DNA of 64,000 nt from positions 1-64,000 of the forward strand of contig JASLEG010000205.1 of NCBI GenBank assembly GCA_030151225.1, in the 5' to 3' direction. How positions within the stretch are numbered: the first letter of the stretch is position 1; each line of letters begins with the position of its first letter. Made by a program: the position numbers and the translations under genes. Positions 17,864-25,186 of this stretch are shown here, in pieces. The DNA is from Burkholderia sp. Its GTDB lineage: Bacteria; Pseudomonadota; Gammaproteobacteria; Burkholderiales; Burkholderiaceae. The notes under the pieces are model-generated. The model was not told the DNA's origin. It saw nothing but the letters and a program-made list of their open reading frames with translations, and made no database searches.

Positions 17864-17954
17864 CTCTCGGTACGTGTCGGCGCCGATGTAAAACTGACTC
17901 ACCCGTCGAAGCAAACCTGATCCATCTGGGAAAGGATGGCGGCTTTTGCCGCCG

Positions 17955-18113
17955 ATGCTGACTCGGGAGCAAGCAGTGGAAATCAAGGTATTGGCAAGAC
18001 CCATATCGCAAGCGCGCTGGGCTATCGGATTGACCGGAAGCTCGAGCCGAACCTGCGCATCAAGCCTCGCAAGCGGCTCGTACGGCAGACGCCACAGCCA
18101 CTGGAGGTACGTC
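17955..18113 (+). mobile_element. Insertion-sequence scrap: IS21 istA/istB pieces fused to an IS3 orfB piece
   Basis: MLTREQAVEIKVLA at 17955-17999 is the N-terminus of an IS21-family IstA transposase. In an overlapping frame, GIGKTHIASALGYR at 17987-18028 is the Walker A region of IS21 IstB. This runs in frame into LEPNLRIKPRKRLVRQTPQPLEV (18040-18110), a stretch of IS3-family OrfB just before its DDE domain. Three unrelated transposase pieces in 160 bases indicate repeated insertion and deletion. The same OrfB stretch recurs at 42734. Confidence 0.65.
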
Positions 18114-18151
18114 ACCTCCTTCCAAAAAAATTTTCCGTTTCCCCTTGACGC

Positions 18152-18169
18152 TCTACCTACTAGTAGATA
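18152..18169. promoter_or_regulatory. TetR operator copy 1 (autoregulatory)
   Basis: TCTACCTACTAGTAGATA contains the perfect palindrome CTACTAGTAG. It overlaps the promoter region (TTGACG at 18145-18150) immediately upstream of the tetR start at 18181. Two related copies lie at 18804-18821 and 18887-18904. Confidence 0.7.
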
Positions 18170-18180
18170 AAGTTCACCCC

Positions 18181-18747
18181 ATGGAAACGAAAGCACCCGT
18201 CCGCGAACAACTGCTGGAGCACGCCATCGAGCTGATGATGCTGCGTGGCTTCAACGGTTTCAGCTACCGCGATCTGTCCGAGCGCGTGGGGGTGAAGACC
18301 TCGAGCATCCATTACTACTTCCCGTCGAAAGACGATCTGGTGCTCGAGGCGGTGCGCGATTACAGCGAGCAGGTGTTGAAGGGCATCGGGGCGATCGACG
18401 CGTCGTTGCCGGCCGACGCGAAGCTCAATCGCTACACGAAGCTGTTCGGCACGGTGCTCGGCAACGGCAACCAGATCTGCCTGTGCGGCATGCTGGCGGC
18501 CGATATCGAGTCGCTGCCCGAGGAGGTGCGGCAGGCGGTGCAGGCGTTCTTCAGCGCGAACGAGCGCTGGCTCGCGGCGCTGCTGCAGCAGGGCGCGCAG
18601 GACGGCACGCTGGTGTTCAGCGGCGAGCCGGAAAACGCGGCCCGCACCCTGTACGCGGCATTCCAGGGCGCGGTGCTGGCCAGCCGGCTGTTCCAGTCGA
18701 AGGCGCGGCTCGACGAAGTCGAAAGGGCGTGGACCAGGGCGCCCTGA
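18181..18747 (+). CDS. TetR family repressor
   Basis: The 188-residue protein from the ATG at 18181 has the TetR helix-turn-helix at residues about 25-50: GFSYRDLSERVGVKTSSIHYYFPSKDDL. The C-terminal ligand domain contains ICLCGMLAADIESLPEEVRQAV, a pattern seen in TetR proteins of the NemR/AcuR-like groups, with two Cys that could sense electrophiles or oxidants. An operator-like palindrome overlaps its promoter and two more precede the ohr gene, so it most likely represses itself and the ohr-esterase genes. Confidence 0.9.
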   Translation: METKAPVREQLLEHAIELMMLRGFNGFSYRDLSERVGVKTSSIHYYFPSKDDLVLEAVRDYSEQVLKGIGAIDASLPADAKLNRYTKLFGTVLGNGNQICLCGMLAADIESLPEEVRQAVQAFFSANERWLAALLQQGAQDGTLVFSGEPENAARTLYAAFQGAVLASRLFQSKARLDEVERAWTRAP

Positions 18748-18767
18748 CGGCGGAGGTTCAAACAAGC

Positions 18768-18790
18768 AAAGGCGGCCCACCGCCTTTTTA
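18768..18790 (+). terminator. Intrinsic terminator after tetR
   Basis: AAAGGCGG (18768-18775) pairs with CCGCCTTT (18780-18787) around a CCCA loop and is followed by further T residues, 21 bases after the tetR stop. Confidence 0.8.
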
Positions 18791-18803
18791 TTGAAGCAGG
18801 TTG

Positions 18804-18904
18804 TCTACCTACTGGTAGATAAAAAGAAGATCAGCGGTACGCAGGTTCAGGCAGGCGGCAACGTCTGCAATTTTTGGGTCGTGTTGTCTATCTAGTAGTC
18901 GATA
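18804..18904. promoter_or_regulatory. TetR operator copies 2 and 3 in the ohr promoter region
   Basis: TCTACCTACTGGTAGATA (18804-18821) has perfect arms TCTACC/GGTAGA; TCTATCTAGTAGTCGATA (18887-18904) matches copy 1 at 15 of 18 positions. They are 83 bases apart, about eight helical turns, upstream of ohr (18962), which would allow cooperative or looping repression. Confidence 0.6.
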
Positions 18905-18961
18905 GCGAAACACGACACGTAGTTCACCGGTTCATTCATTCACCGCAAACAGGAGTCAGTC

Positions 18962-19387
18962 ATGTCGATCGAAAACGTTCTCTACCGTGCCCAAGCTCAC
19001 GCAACCGGCGGCCGCGACGGCCGCGCCGTGGTGCCCGAAGGCAAGCTCGATTTCAAGCTGGTCACGCCGCGCGAGCTCGGCGGTGCGGGCGGCGAGGGCG
19101 CCAACCCCGAGCAACTGTTCGCCGCGGGCTACAGCGCCTGTTTCCTCGGCGCGATGAAGTTCGTCGCGGCGCGCGACAAGATCAGGATCCCGGCCGACGT
19201 CGCGATCGACGGCAGCGTGGGCATCGGCGCGATCCCCAACGGCTTCGGCATCGAGGTGGAACTGAAGATCTCGCTGCCCGGCATGGAGCGTGACGCAGCG
19301 CAGGCGCTGATCGAGAAGGCCCACATCGTGTGCCCGTACTCGAATGCGACGCGCGGCAACATCGACGTGACGCTCACGCTGGTCTGA
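18962..19387 (+). CDS. ohr: Ohr/OsmC family organic hydroperoxide reductase
   Basis: The 141-residue cytoplasmic protein has both catalytic cysteines of the Ohr family: Cys60 in GYSACFLGAMKF and Cys124 in IVCPYSNATRGN, plus Arg/Glu around PEQLFAAGYS. It reduces fatty-acid and other organic hydroperoxides through a Cys sulfenate and disulfide, recycled by lipoamide. It starts with CAGGAG a few bases upstream. Unlike many ohr genes it is next to a TetR rather than an OhrR/MarR regulator, with three copies of one operator motif. A secreted esterase gene follows 54 bases later and is probably cotranscribed. Confidence 0.92.
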   Translation: MSIENVLYRAQAHATGGRDGRAVVPEGKLDFKLVTPRELGGAGGEGANPEQLFAAGYSACFLGAMKFVAARDKIRIPADVAIDGSVGIGAIPNGFGIEVELKISLPGMERDAAQALIEKAHIVCPYSNATRGNIDVTLTLV

Positions 19388-19441
19388 TCGCCTTATAGAC
19401 GCCACCCACACATCGTCATCGCCATTGTTCAGGAATCCATC

Positions 19442-20479
19442 ATGAAACGCGTCAAGCCCCTGTTGATCGCCGCTGCGATTGCCGCCGCCACCTCCGCCTT
19501 CGCCGCCGGGCCGGCTGCCACGGCGGCTTCCGCCAACCAGCCCGACGCGGTCACCAGCCGCTTCCTCGCGGCGCTGAACGGCCAGAAGGGGCCGGGCCTC
19601 GAAACGCTGTCGCCGGAAAAGGCGCGTCAGGTGCTGGTGGGCGCGCAGAACAGCGTGAAGGTGGATCTGTCGGGCATCGAGGTGTCGAACCGCACGATCG
19701 AGCAGGACGGCCAGAACGTGTCGGTCACGATCGTGCGGCCCGAAGGCGTGAAGGGCACGCTGCCGGTGTTCATGTTCTTCCACGGCGGCGGCTGGATCCT
19801 CGGAGATTTCCCCACGCACGAGCGGCTGGTGCGTGACCTGGTGGTGCAGTCGGGCACGGTGGCGGTGTTCGTGAACTACACGCCGTCGCCCGAAGCGCGC
19901 TACCCGGTGGCGATCAACCAGGCCTACGCGGCGACGAAGTGGGTGGCCGCGCACGGCAGCGAGATCAGCGTGGACGGCAGCCGCCTCGCGGTGGTGGGCA
20001 ACAGCGTGGGCGGCAACATGGCGGCGGTGGTGGCGCTGATGGCGAAGGACAAGGGCGGCCCGGCGATTCGCTTCCAGGGCCTGCTCTGGCCGGTCACGGA
20101 TCACGACTTCAACGACGGCTCCTACCTCGCGTACCAGAAGGATCACTTCCTGACGCGGCCGATGATGAAGTGGTTCTGGGACGCGTACACGAAGCAGGAA
20201 GGGCAGCGCAACGAGATCTACGCGTCGCCGTTGCGTGCCTCGACGGAGCAGCTGAAGGGCCTGCCGCCGGCGCTGATCCAGGTGGCGCAATTCGACGTGC
20301 TGCGTGACGAAGGCGAAGCGTATGGCCGCAAGCTCGACGCAGCCGGCGTGGATGCCACCACCACGCGCTACGACGGCACGATCCACGATTTCGGGCTGCT
20401 GAACGCGCTGTCCGAGGATCCGGCCACGAAGTCGGCGATGAAGGCGATGGGCAACGAATTGAAGGCGCGTCTGAACTGA
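19442..20479 (+). CDS. Exported alpha/beta hydrolase (hormone-sensitive lipase family esterase)
   Basis: The 345-residue protein begins with a Sec signal peptide (MKRVKPLLIAAAIAAATSAFAAG). The oxyanion motif HGGGW lies at 114-118, the nucleophile elbow GNSVGG at 186-191 (Ser188), with Asp in FDVLRDE (about 285) and His315 in TIHDF completing the triad. This is the HSL (family IV) esterase arrangement. It would hydrolyse short-chain esters in the periplasm. It follows ohr on the same strand behind the TetR operators, a pairing repeated in several Burkholderia-type genomes as far as I know; its contribution to peroxide response is unclear. Confidence 0.9.
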   Translation: MKRVKPLLIAAAIAAATSAFAAGPAATAASANQPDAVTSRFLAALNGQKGPGLETLSPEKARQVLVGAQNSVKVDLSGIEVSNRTIEQDGQNVSVTIVRPEGVKGTLPVFMFFHGGGWILGDFPTHERLVRDLVVQSGTVAVFVNYTPSPEARYPVAINQAYAATKWVAAHGSEISVDGSRLAVVGNSVGGNMAAVVALMAKDKGGPAIRFQGLLWPVTDHDFNDGSYLAYQKDHFLTRPMMKWFWDAYTKQEGQRNEIYASPLRASTEQLKGLPPALIQVAQFDVLRDEGEAYGRKLDAAGVDATTTRYDGTIHDFGLLNALSEDPATKSAMKAMGNELKARLN

Positions 20480-20518
20480 GCGTCGTTTCAACCGGCGGCC
20501 GATCGGGTTTCGCCACAC

Positions 20519-20555
20519 GACGGCCCGGCCACGCGATTCGCGCGGCCGGGCCGTC
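20519..20555 (+). terminator. GC-rich hairpin after the esterase gene
   Basis: GACGGCCCGGCC (20519-20530) pairs with GGCCGGGCCGTC (20544-20555), 12 perfect pairs, 40 bases after the stop. No U-tract follows. Confidence 0.6.
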
Positions 20556-20610
20556 GCACTGTGCGCGACGCGTTATCCCTGGCGGTTTCGCACCTCACGG
20601 AATCCCGCAC

Positions 20611-21255
20611 ATGAAAGCAACGCCGGGCCCACGCGGCGCGCTCGCGCAGCAGCTCGGCCTGCCGCGTGCGGCCGTGCAGCGCGAGCTGAACATGCTCGCC
20701 GCGCTCGGCTACGTGCAGCGCGACGATGAAGGTGATGAGGGCGGCGAGCGCTATCGGCTCGCGATGCGCCTGTTCGAGCTCGGCGTCTCGGCGCTCGAAA
20801 GCGTGGACCTCGTGCGCGAGGCCGATCTCGAGATGCGGCGCATCGCGGCGGCCACGCGCGAGACGGTGCATCTCGGCGCGCTCGACGAGGACGCGATCGT
20901 CTACATCCACAAGCTCGATGCCGATTACGGGCTGGGCGTGCAGTCGCGCGTGGGCCGCCGCAATCCGCTGCACAGCACGGCGATCGGCAAGGTGCTGCTG
21001 GCCTGGATGCCCGACGACGAACTGAACGAAACGCTCGCGCGCATCGATTTCAAACGGTCCACGCCGCGCACGATCGCATTGGCGCAGGCGCTGCGCGAGC
21101 AGGGCTACGGCGCCGACGACGAGGAACAGGAAGAAGGCCTGCGCTGCCTGGCGGCGCCGGTGTTCGATCGCTTCGGCAACGTGGCCGCGGCGCTGTCGAT
21201 CTCGTCGCGCATCGGCTATCGCGGCGAGTGGCCGGGGCCGGCTGGCGCGCGCTGA
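20611..21255 (+). CDS. IclR family regulator, shortened at both ends
   Basis: The 214-residue frame carries most of an IclR protein: the recognition half of the winged helix (GALAQQLGLPRAAVQRELNMLAALGYV, residues 8-34 in two blocks) and the effector domain (HKLDADYGLGVQSRVGRRNPLHSTAIGKVLLA and EGLRCLAAPVFDRFGNVAAALSI). Typical IclR proteins have about 20 more N-terminal residues completing the first helices and about 30 more at the C-terminus; here the end is an unrelated GEWPGPAGAR. No ribosome site precedes the ATG. It is probably a decaying gene rather than a working regulator. Confidence 0.6.
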   Translation: MKATPGPRGALAQQLGLPRAAVQRELNMLAALGYVQRDDEGDEGGERYRLAMRLFELGVSALESVDLVREADLEMRRIAAATRETVHLGALDEDAIVYIHKLDADYGLGVQSRVGRRNPLHSTAIGKVLLAWMPDDELNETLARIDFKRSTPRTIALAQALREQGYGADDEEQEEGLRCLAAPVFDRFGNVAAALSISSRIGYRGEWPGPAGAR

Positions 21256-21265
21256 GCCGCGGGCA

Positions 21266-22147
21266 TCAACCCGCCCGCTCGCGCAGCGCCGCGCGCATGA
21301 AGGACACGAAGCCCGCCGTCACCGGATCGTGACGCGCCTCGGGCCACGCCAGGCCCACGCGCCATTTCGCGTCGCGGTCGCGCAGCTCGTGCACGGTGGC
21401 ATCGCGCAGCAGATGGCGCGCGCCGGACGGAATGAAGGCCACGCCCGCGCCGGCCGCCACCGAGGCCAGCACCGACTGCACGTCTTCCGCCTGCTGCGTG
21501 ACCAGCGGCACGAAGTCCCGCGCCCGGCACCAGCGGTCCACCTGCGCGGCGAGCCCCGCGCCGCGCGAGCGCTGCAGCATCACGAAACCGATCTCGTTGA
21601 GCGCGTCGAGCTGCGCGGGCAGCTTCGCGTCGCGCAACTGCGGCGGCAGCGCGAACGCGAGCCGCTCCTCGATCACGCGGAACGAGGCCAGCCCCTCGCT
21701 GCTCGGCAGGCGCATGAAGCCGGCATCGAGCTTGCCCGCGAGCATGCGGCGCGTCTGCTCGCCCGAGGACAGATCGCTGAGCGTGATCGACACGAGCGGA
21801 TGGCGCCGACGATATTCGGCGATCAGCGGCGGCACCAGCGTCAGCACCGACAGGCAGATGCCGATGCGCAGATGGCCGCGCCGGCCGCCGCTCGCCTCGC
21901 GGGCGCGCGCGAGGATCTCGTCGGCATCGCGCACCAGCGATTGCGCGTCCGCCACGAAGCTTTCGCCGAACGGCGTCAGCTCCGCGCCGTGGCGGCCGCG
22001 CTCGAACAGGCGGCCGCCCACGCTCGCCTCGAGCGCGCCGATCTGCTTGCTCAGCGCGGGCTGGCTCAGGTGCAGGGCGTCGGCCGCGCGCCCGAAATGG
22101 CGCAGCTCGGTGACGGTCAGAAAGGCACGCAGCAGTTTGAGTTCCAT
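21266..22147 (-). CDS. LysR family regulator
   Basis: A complete 293-residue LysR protein: winged helix at 1-60 (LRAFLTVTELRHFGRAADALHLSQPALSKQIGALE in family order), then the linker helix and two-lobed effector domain (GHLRIGICLSVLTLVPPLIAEYRRRHPLV). It is divergently oriented to the sequence beginning at 22209, but no intact target gene remains there, so its target was probably lost. Two 11-base direct repeats precede its start (22161-22196). The effector is unknown. Confidence 0.88.
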   Translation of the reverse strand: MELKLLRAFLTVTELRHFGRAADALHLSQPALSKQIGALEASVGGRLFERGRHGAELTPFGESFVADAQSLVRDADEILARAREASGGRRGHLRIGICLSVLTLVPPLIAEYRRRHPLVSITLSDLSSGEQTRRMLAGKLDAGFMRLPSSEGLASFRVIEERLAFALPPQLRDAKLPAQLDALNEIGFVMLQRSRGAGLAAQVDRWCRARDFVPLVTQQAEDVQSVLASVAAGAGVAFIPSGARHLLRDATVHELRDRDAKWRVGLAWPEARHDPVTAGFVSFMRAALRERAG

Positions 22148-22533
22148 TCCGTGAGGTTATCGGATCGATCGAAACATTCATTTTACGGATCGATCGCGAA
22201 AGCGTTCAATGGCGGCTCGTGAACCCGATCGCCGCGTGGCGGAAGAGGCCCCGGATGCTGGTCGAACCTTCGAATCAGGAATGTATCGCCGAAGTGGATG
22301 CCGAACCGGCCGAGCGGGCCGACGGCGATGTGGAGAAAAGATCGGCGCGCATCGGCCGCCGTTCGCGCAAGCGCTTCAGCGAGCCCGCCCTGGAACCGGG
22401 CGAACCGAGCGAACCGATCGCGGCGCCGCGCGTTCGCACCGGCTCGATCGCGCTGAGCTTCGCCGTGGTGTCGTTCCGCACCTGGCCGAAACGCGGGCTG
22501 TGAAGCCTGACCCGTGAAGCAAGGGTCGAATGC
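22148..22533. other. Gene-poor stretch with direct repeats upstream of the LysR gene
   Basis: CGGATCGATCG occurs at 22161-22171 and again at 22186-22196, 25 bases apart, directly before the LysR start; these could be its binding sites. The following ~300 bases have short open frames on the plus strand (one runs 22219-22503) with no recognisable homology or ribosome site, so I see decayed sequence rather than a gene. Confidence 0.4.
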
Positions 22534-22947
22534 TCAGGATGCCGACGCGTCGGCCAGCCCGTCCAGCACGCGCCGCGCGTTCTCGCGGCATGCCATCGAA
22601 TCGGGCCTGCCCTCGATCTGCTCGATCAGCGCCGTGAGCCGCGAGCGGCTCAGCGCGAGCTGACGCTCCATCGCCTCGATGTCGGCCACCTTGGCGCGCA
22701 GCTTCGGCACGATGTCGTCGTGCCGCCAGTTTGCGAGATCGTCGGGCAGCATGCCGCGAATCTCGTCGAGCGAGAAGCCGGCCTGCTGCGCGCGCACGAT
22801 CACGGTCAGCACGCGCTGCGCCTCGGCCGTGTATTCGCGGTAGCCGTTCGCCTGGCGCGTGGCCGCGCGCAGCAGCCCCCGCGCCTCGTAGAAGCGGATC
22901 CGCGAGGCGGCCAGCCCGCTGCGTTTCGCCAGTTCCCCGATCTTCAT
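22534..22947 (-). CDS. MerR family regulator
   Basis: The ATG at 22947 has GGGAG upstream. The 137-residue protein has the MerR winged helix (MKIGELAKRSGLAASRIRFYEARGLL, residues 1-26) and a dimerisation coiled coil (RAKVADIEAMERQLALSRSRLTALIEQI). It has a single Cys (SMACRENA) near the end, as in the subgroup next to oxidoreductase genes that sense electrophiles or redox state. It is divergent from an Old Yellow Enzyme gene and the shared promoter has the 19-base spacer characteristic of MerR-activated promoters. Confidence 0.9.
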   Translation of the reverse strand: MKIGELAKRSGLAASRIRFYEARGLLRAATRQANGYREYTAEAQRVLTVIVRAQQAGFSLDEIRGMLPDDLANWRHDDIVPKLRAKVADIEAMERQLALSRSRLTALIEQIEGRPDSMACRENARRVLDGLADASAS

Positions 22948-22963
22948 CGCCGTGTGCTCCCGC

Positions 22964-22994
22964 TTGACATTGAAGCGAACTTTAAGCTTATCGT
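22964..22994 (+). promoter_or_regulatory. MerR-type promoter/operator (19-base spacer)
   Basis: TTGACA (22964-22969) and TATCGT (22989-22994) are separated by 19 bases, the over-long spacer that MerR proteins untwist. The spacer contains the imperfect inverted repeat TTGAAG-CGAA-CTTTAA. It faces the Old Yellow Enzyme gene (start 23025). Confidence 0.75.
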
Positions 22995-23024
22995 CGGTGG
23001 CATTCAATGCGGGGAGCTACCGAG

Positions 23025-24260
23025 ATGCGCCTTTTCGAACCACTCGTCTTGCCGAACGGCGCGATCGTGCCGAACCGAATCGCCAAGGCGGCGATGGAGG
23101 AAAACCTGGCCGACGCGGATCACGCGCCGTCGGACGCGCTGCTGCGCCTGTATCGCGCCTGGGCTCACGGCGGTGCGGGCCTGATCCTGACCGGCAACGT
23201 GATGATCGACCGCCGCGCCATGACCGGCCCGAACGGCGTGGTGCTGGACGGCGACGCGCACCTCGGCCGCTTCCGACGCTGGGCCGAGGTCGCGCGCGCC
23301 GGCGGCGCGCAGGTGTGGATGCAGCTGAATCACCCCGGGCGGCAGATGCCGGCCGCGCTGGGCCAGCCCACCGTGGCGCCGTCGGCGGTGCCGCTCGAGA
23401 TGGGCCGGTTCTCGAACCGCTTTCCGGTGCCGCAGGCGATGAGCGAGGCGCAGATCGCGGAGGTGGTGCAGCGCTTCGCGCGCGCCGCGCAACTGGCCGA
23501 GCGGGCCGGCTTCACCGGCGTGGAGATCCACGCCGCGCACGGCTATCTGCTGAGCCAGTTCCTGTCGCCGCTCTCGAACCGTCGCACCGATCGCTGGGGC
23601 GGCCCGCTCGAGCACCGCGCGCGGCTGCTGCTCGACGTGGTGCGTGCGGTGCGCGCGTGCGTGGCGCCGGGCTTTGCGGTGGCGGTCAAGCTCAATTCGG
23701 CCGATTTCCAGCGCGGCGGGTTCGACCCCGACGACGCGAGGCAGGTGGTGGCGATGCTGAATGCACTCGACGTCGACCTGATCGAGCTGTCGGGCGGCAG
23801 CTACGAGGCGCCGGCGATGCAGGGCGAGGCGCGCGACGGGCGCACGCTGGCGCGCGAGGCGTACTTCCTGGAATTCGCGGAGCGGATCGCGGCCGTGTCG
23901 CGGGTGCCGCTGATGGTGACGGGCGGCATCCGGCGGCGCCCGGTGGCCGAGCAGGTGGTGGCGAGCGGCGTGGCGATGGCCGGCATCGCCACCGCGCTGT
24001 CGATCGAGCCCGCGCTGCCGCGCCGCTGGCAGGCCGGCGAGGACGCCGCGCCGGTGCTGCGTCCGGTCACGCTGAAGAACAAGGTGATGGGCGCGATGGC
24101 CAGCATGGCGATGGTCAAGCACCAGCTCGTGCGCCTGAGCCGCGGGCGGCGCACGAATCCGCACGTGTCGCCGGTGCTGGCGCTGATCCGGCAGCAACTG
24201 GCCGATGCGTGCCAGACGCGCCGCTACCGGCGCTGGTCGGCCGGCTGGACGGAGCGGTAA
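23025..24260 (+). CDS. NADH:flavin oxidoreductase, Old Yellow Enzyme family
   Basis: Start at 23025 is set by GGGGAG 9 bases upstream; an in-frame ATG at 23007 lies before that site. The 411-residue protein shows the FMN barrel with PNRIAKAAMEENLAD at the first strand, HPGRQMPAA, the active-site region GVEIHAAHGYLLSQFLSPLSNRRTDRWGG split by the substrate-binding His pair, and VTGGIRRRP at the phosphate site. These enzymes reduce activated C=C bonds of enones and quinone-like compounds with NAD(P)H. The Cys that tunes thermophilic-type members is replaced (AKAAM). Divergent MerR control suggests induction by electrophiles. Confidence 0.9.
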   Translation: MRLFEPLVLPNGAIVPNRIAKAAMEENLADADHAPSDALLRLYRAWAHGGAGLILTGNVMIDRRAMTGPNGVVLDGDAHLGRFRRWAEVARAGGAQVWMQLNHPGRQMPAALGQPTVAPSAVPLEMGRFSNRFPVPQAMSEAQIAEVVQRFARAAQLAERAGFTGVEIHAAHGYLLSQFLSPLSNRRTDRWGGPLEHRARLLLDVVRAVRACVAPGFAVAVKLNSADFQRGGFDPDDARQVVAMLNALDVDLIELSGGSYEAPAMQGEARDGRTLAREAYFLEFAERIAAVSRVPLMVTGGIRRRPVAEQVVASGVAMAGIATALSIEPALPRRWQAGEDAAPVLRPVTLKNKVMGAMASMAMVKHQLVRLSRGRRTNPHVSPVLALIRQQLADACQTRRYRRWSAGWTER

Positions 24261-24265
24261 CGTGA

Positions 24266-24354
24266 GGCTGTAGAAAAGCTGCGATCAAGAAGCCAGCCTG
24301 AACAACCCAGAAATCAAAATCAGAATCATCAAAGACAGTAGAAAATCTACAGCC
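24266..24354. repeat. 89-bp AT-rich element with inverted-repeat ends
   Basis: GGCTGTAGA (24266-24274) and TCTACAGCC (24346-24354) are perfect inverted repeats bounding a markedly AT-rich stretch in GC-rich surroundings, immediately after the Old Yellow Enzyme stop. It could be a miniature insertion element or a large hairpin acting as terminator. Confidence 0.4.
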
Positions 24355-24460
24355 AACCAGCAGAATTGATGATTCGACGCGGCCCGCCGCCCGGCCTACA
24401 GTGCAGCATGCACGCGGCGGCCACCATTCCGGCCGTCCGCCTTCATTCCGGGAGAAAAGC

Positions 24461-25165
24461 ATGTCTGCACAGAAAGTTGCGCTCGTCACGGCCGCCGGCA
24501 AGGGCATGGGCGCGGAAATCGCGCGCGAGCTGGCCGCATCGGGCTATCGCGTCGCGCTGATGTCGCCGTCGGGCAGCGCGGTGAAGCTGGCCGAGGAACT
24601 GGGCGGCTTCGGCCTGGCCGGCTCCGTCACCGAGGATGCCGACATCGAGCGGCTCGTGGCCGAAACGCTCGCGAAATACGGCCGCATCGACGCGGTGGTC
24701 AACAACACCGGCCATCCGCCCAAGGGCGATCTGCTCGCGCTCGACGACGCGCAATGGCACCTCGGCCTCGACCTGATCGTGCTGAACGTGGCGCGCGTGC
24801 TGCGTCGCGTGACGCCGGTGTTCCAGCGGCAGGGCGGCGGCGCGGTGGTCAACATCTCGAGCTTCGCGGCGGATGCGCCCGAGCAGGCGATGCCGGTGTC
24901 GTCGGCGCTGCGCGCCGCGCTCAGCGCCTTCACGAAGCTCTACGCGGACCGCTACGCGAGCGAGCACATCCGCATCAACTCGGTGCTGCCGGGCTTCATC
25001 GACAGCTGGCCGGAAACGCCGGAGATCGTGGCGCGGATTCCGGCCGGCCGCTTCGGCAAGACGCAGGAGATCGCGAAGACGGTGGCCTTCCTGCTGTCGG
25101 ACGGCGCCGGCTACATCACGGGGCAGAACATCCGCGTGGATGGCGGCATCGTGCGCGCGCTGTAG
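24461..25165 (+). CDS. Short-chain dehydrogenase/reductase lacking the YxxxK catalytic pair
   Basis: GGGAG before the ATG at 24461 fixes the start. The 234-residue protein has a normal Rossmann nucleotide site (TAAGKGMG, residues 10-17; NNTG 81-84) and a catalytic-type Ser (NISS, 131-134), but the alignment position of the catalytic Tyr holds Ser147 and that of Lys holds Arg151 (PVSSALRAAL instead of xxYSASKAAL). The C-terminus (FLLSDGAGYITGQNIRVDGG) is otherwise normal. It therefore probably binds NAD(P) but cannot use standard SDR chemistry; it might be a non-catalytic or altered-mechanism member. It stands alone. Confidence 0.85.
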   Translation: MSAQKVALVTAAGKGMGAEIARELAASGYRVALMSPSGSAVKLAEELGGFGLAGSVTEDADIERLVAETLAKYGRIDAVVNNTGHPPKGDLLALDDAQWHLGLDLIVLNVARVLRRVTPVFQRQGGGAVVNISSFAADAPEQAMPVSSALRAALSAFTKLYADRYASEHIRINSVLPGFIDSWPETPEIVARIPAGRFGKTQEIAKTVAFLLSDGAGYITGQNIRVDGGIVRAL

Positions 25166-25186
25166 CTCGCACTGTCGGTCGCGCGC

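Noticed and set aside
22219..22503. A 94-codon plus-strand frame divergent from the LysR gene
   Set aside because: No ribosome site and low-complexity charged sequence without homology; more likely decayed DNA.
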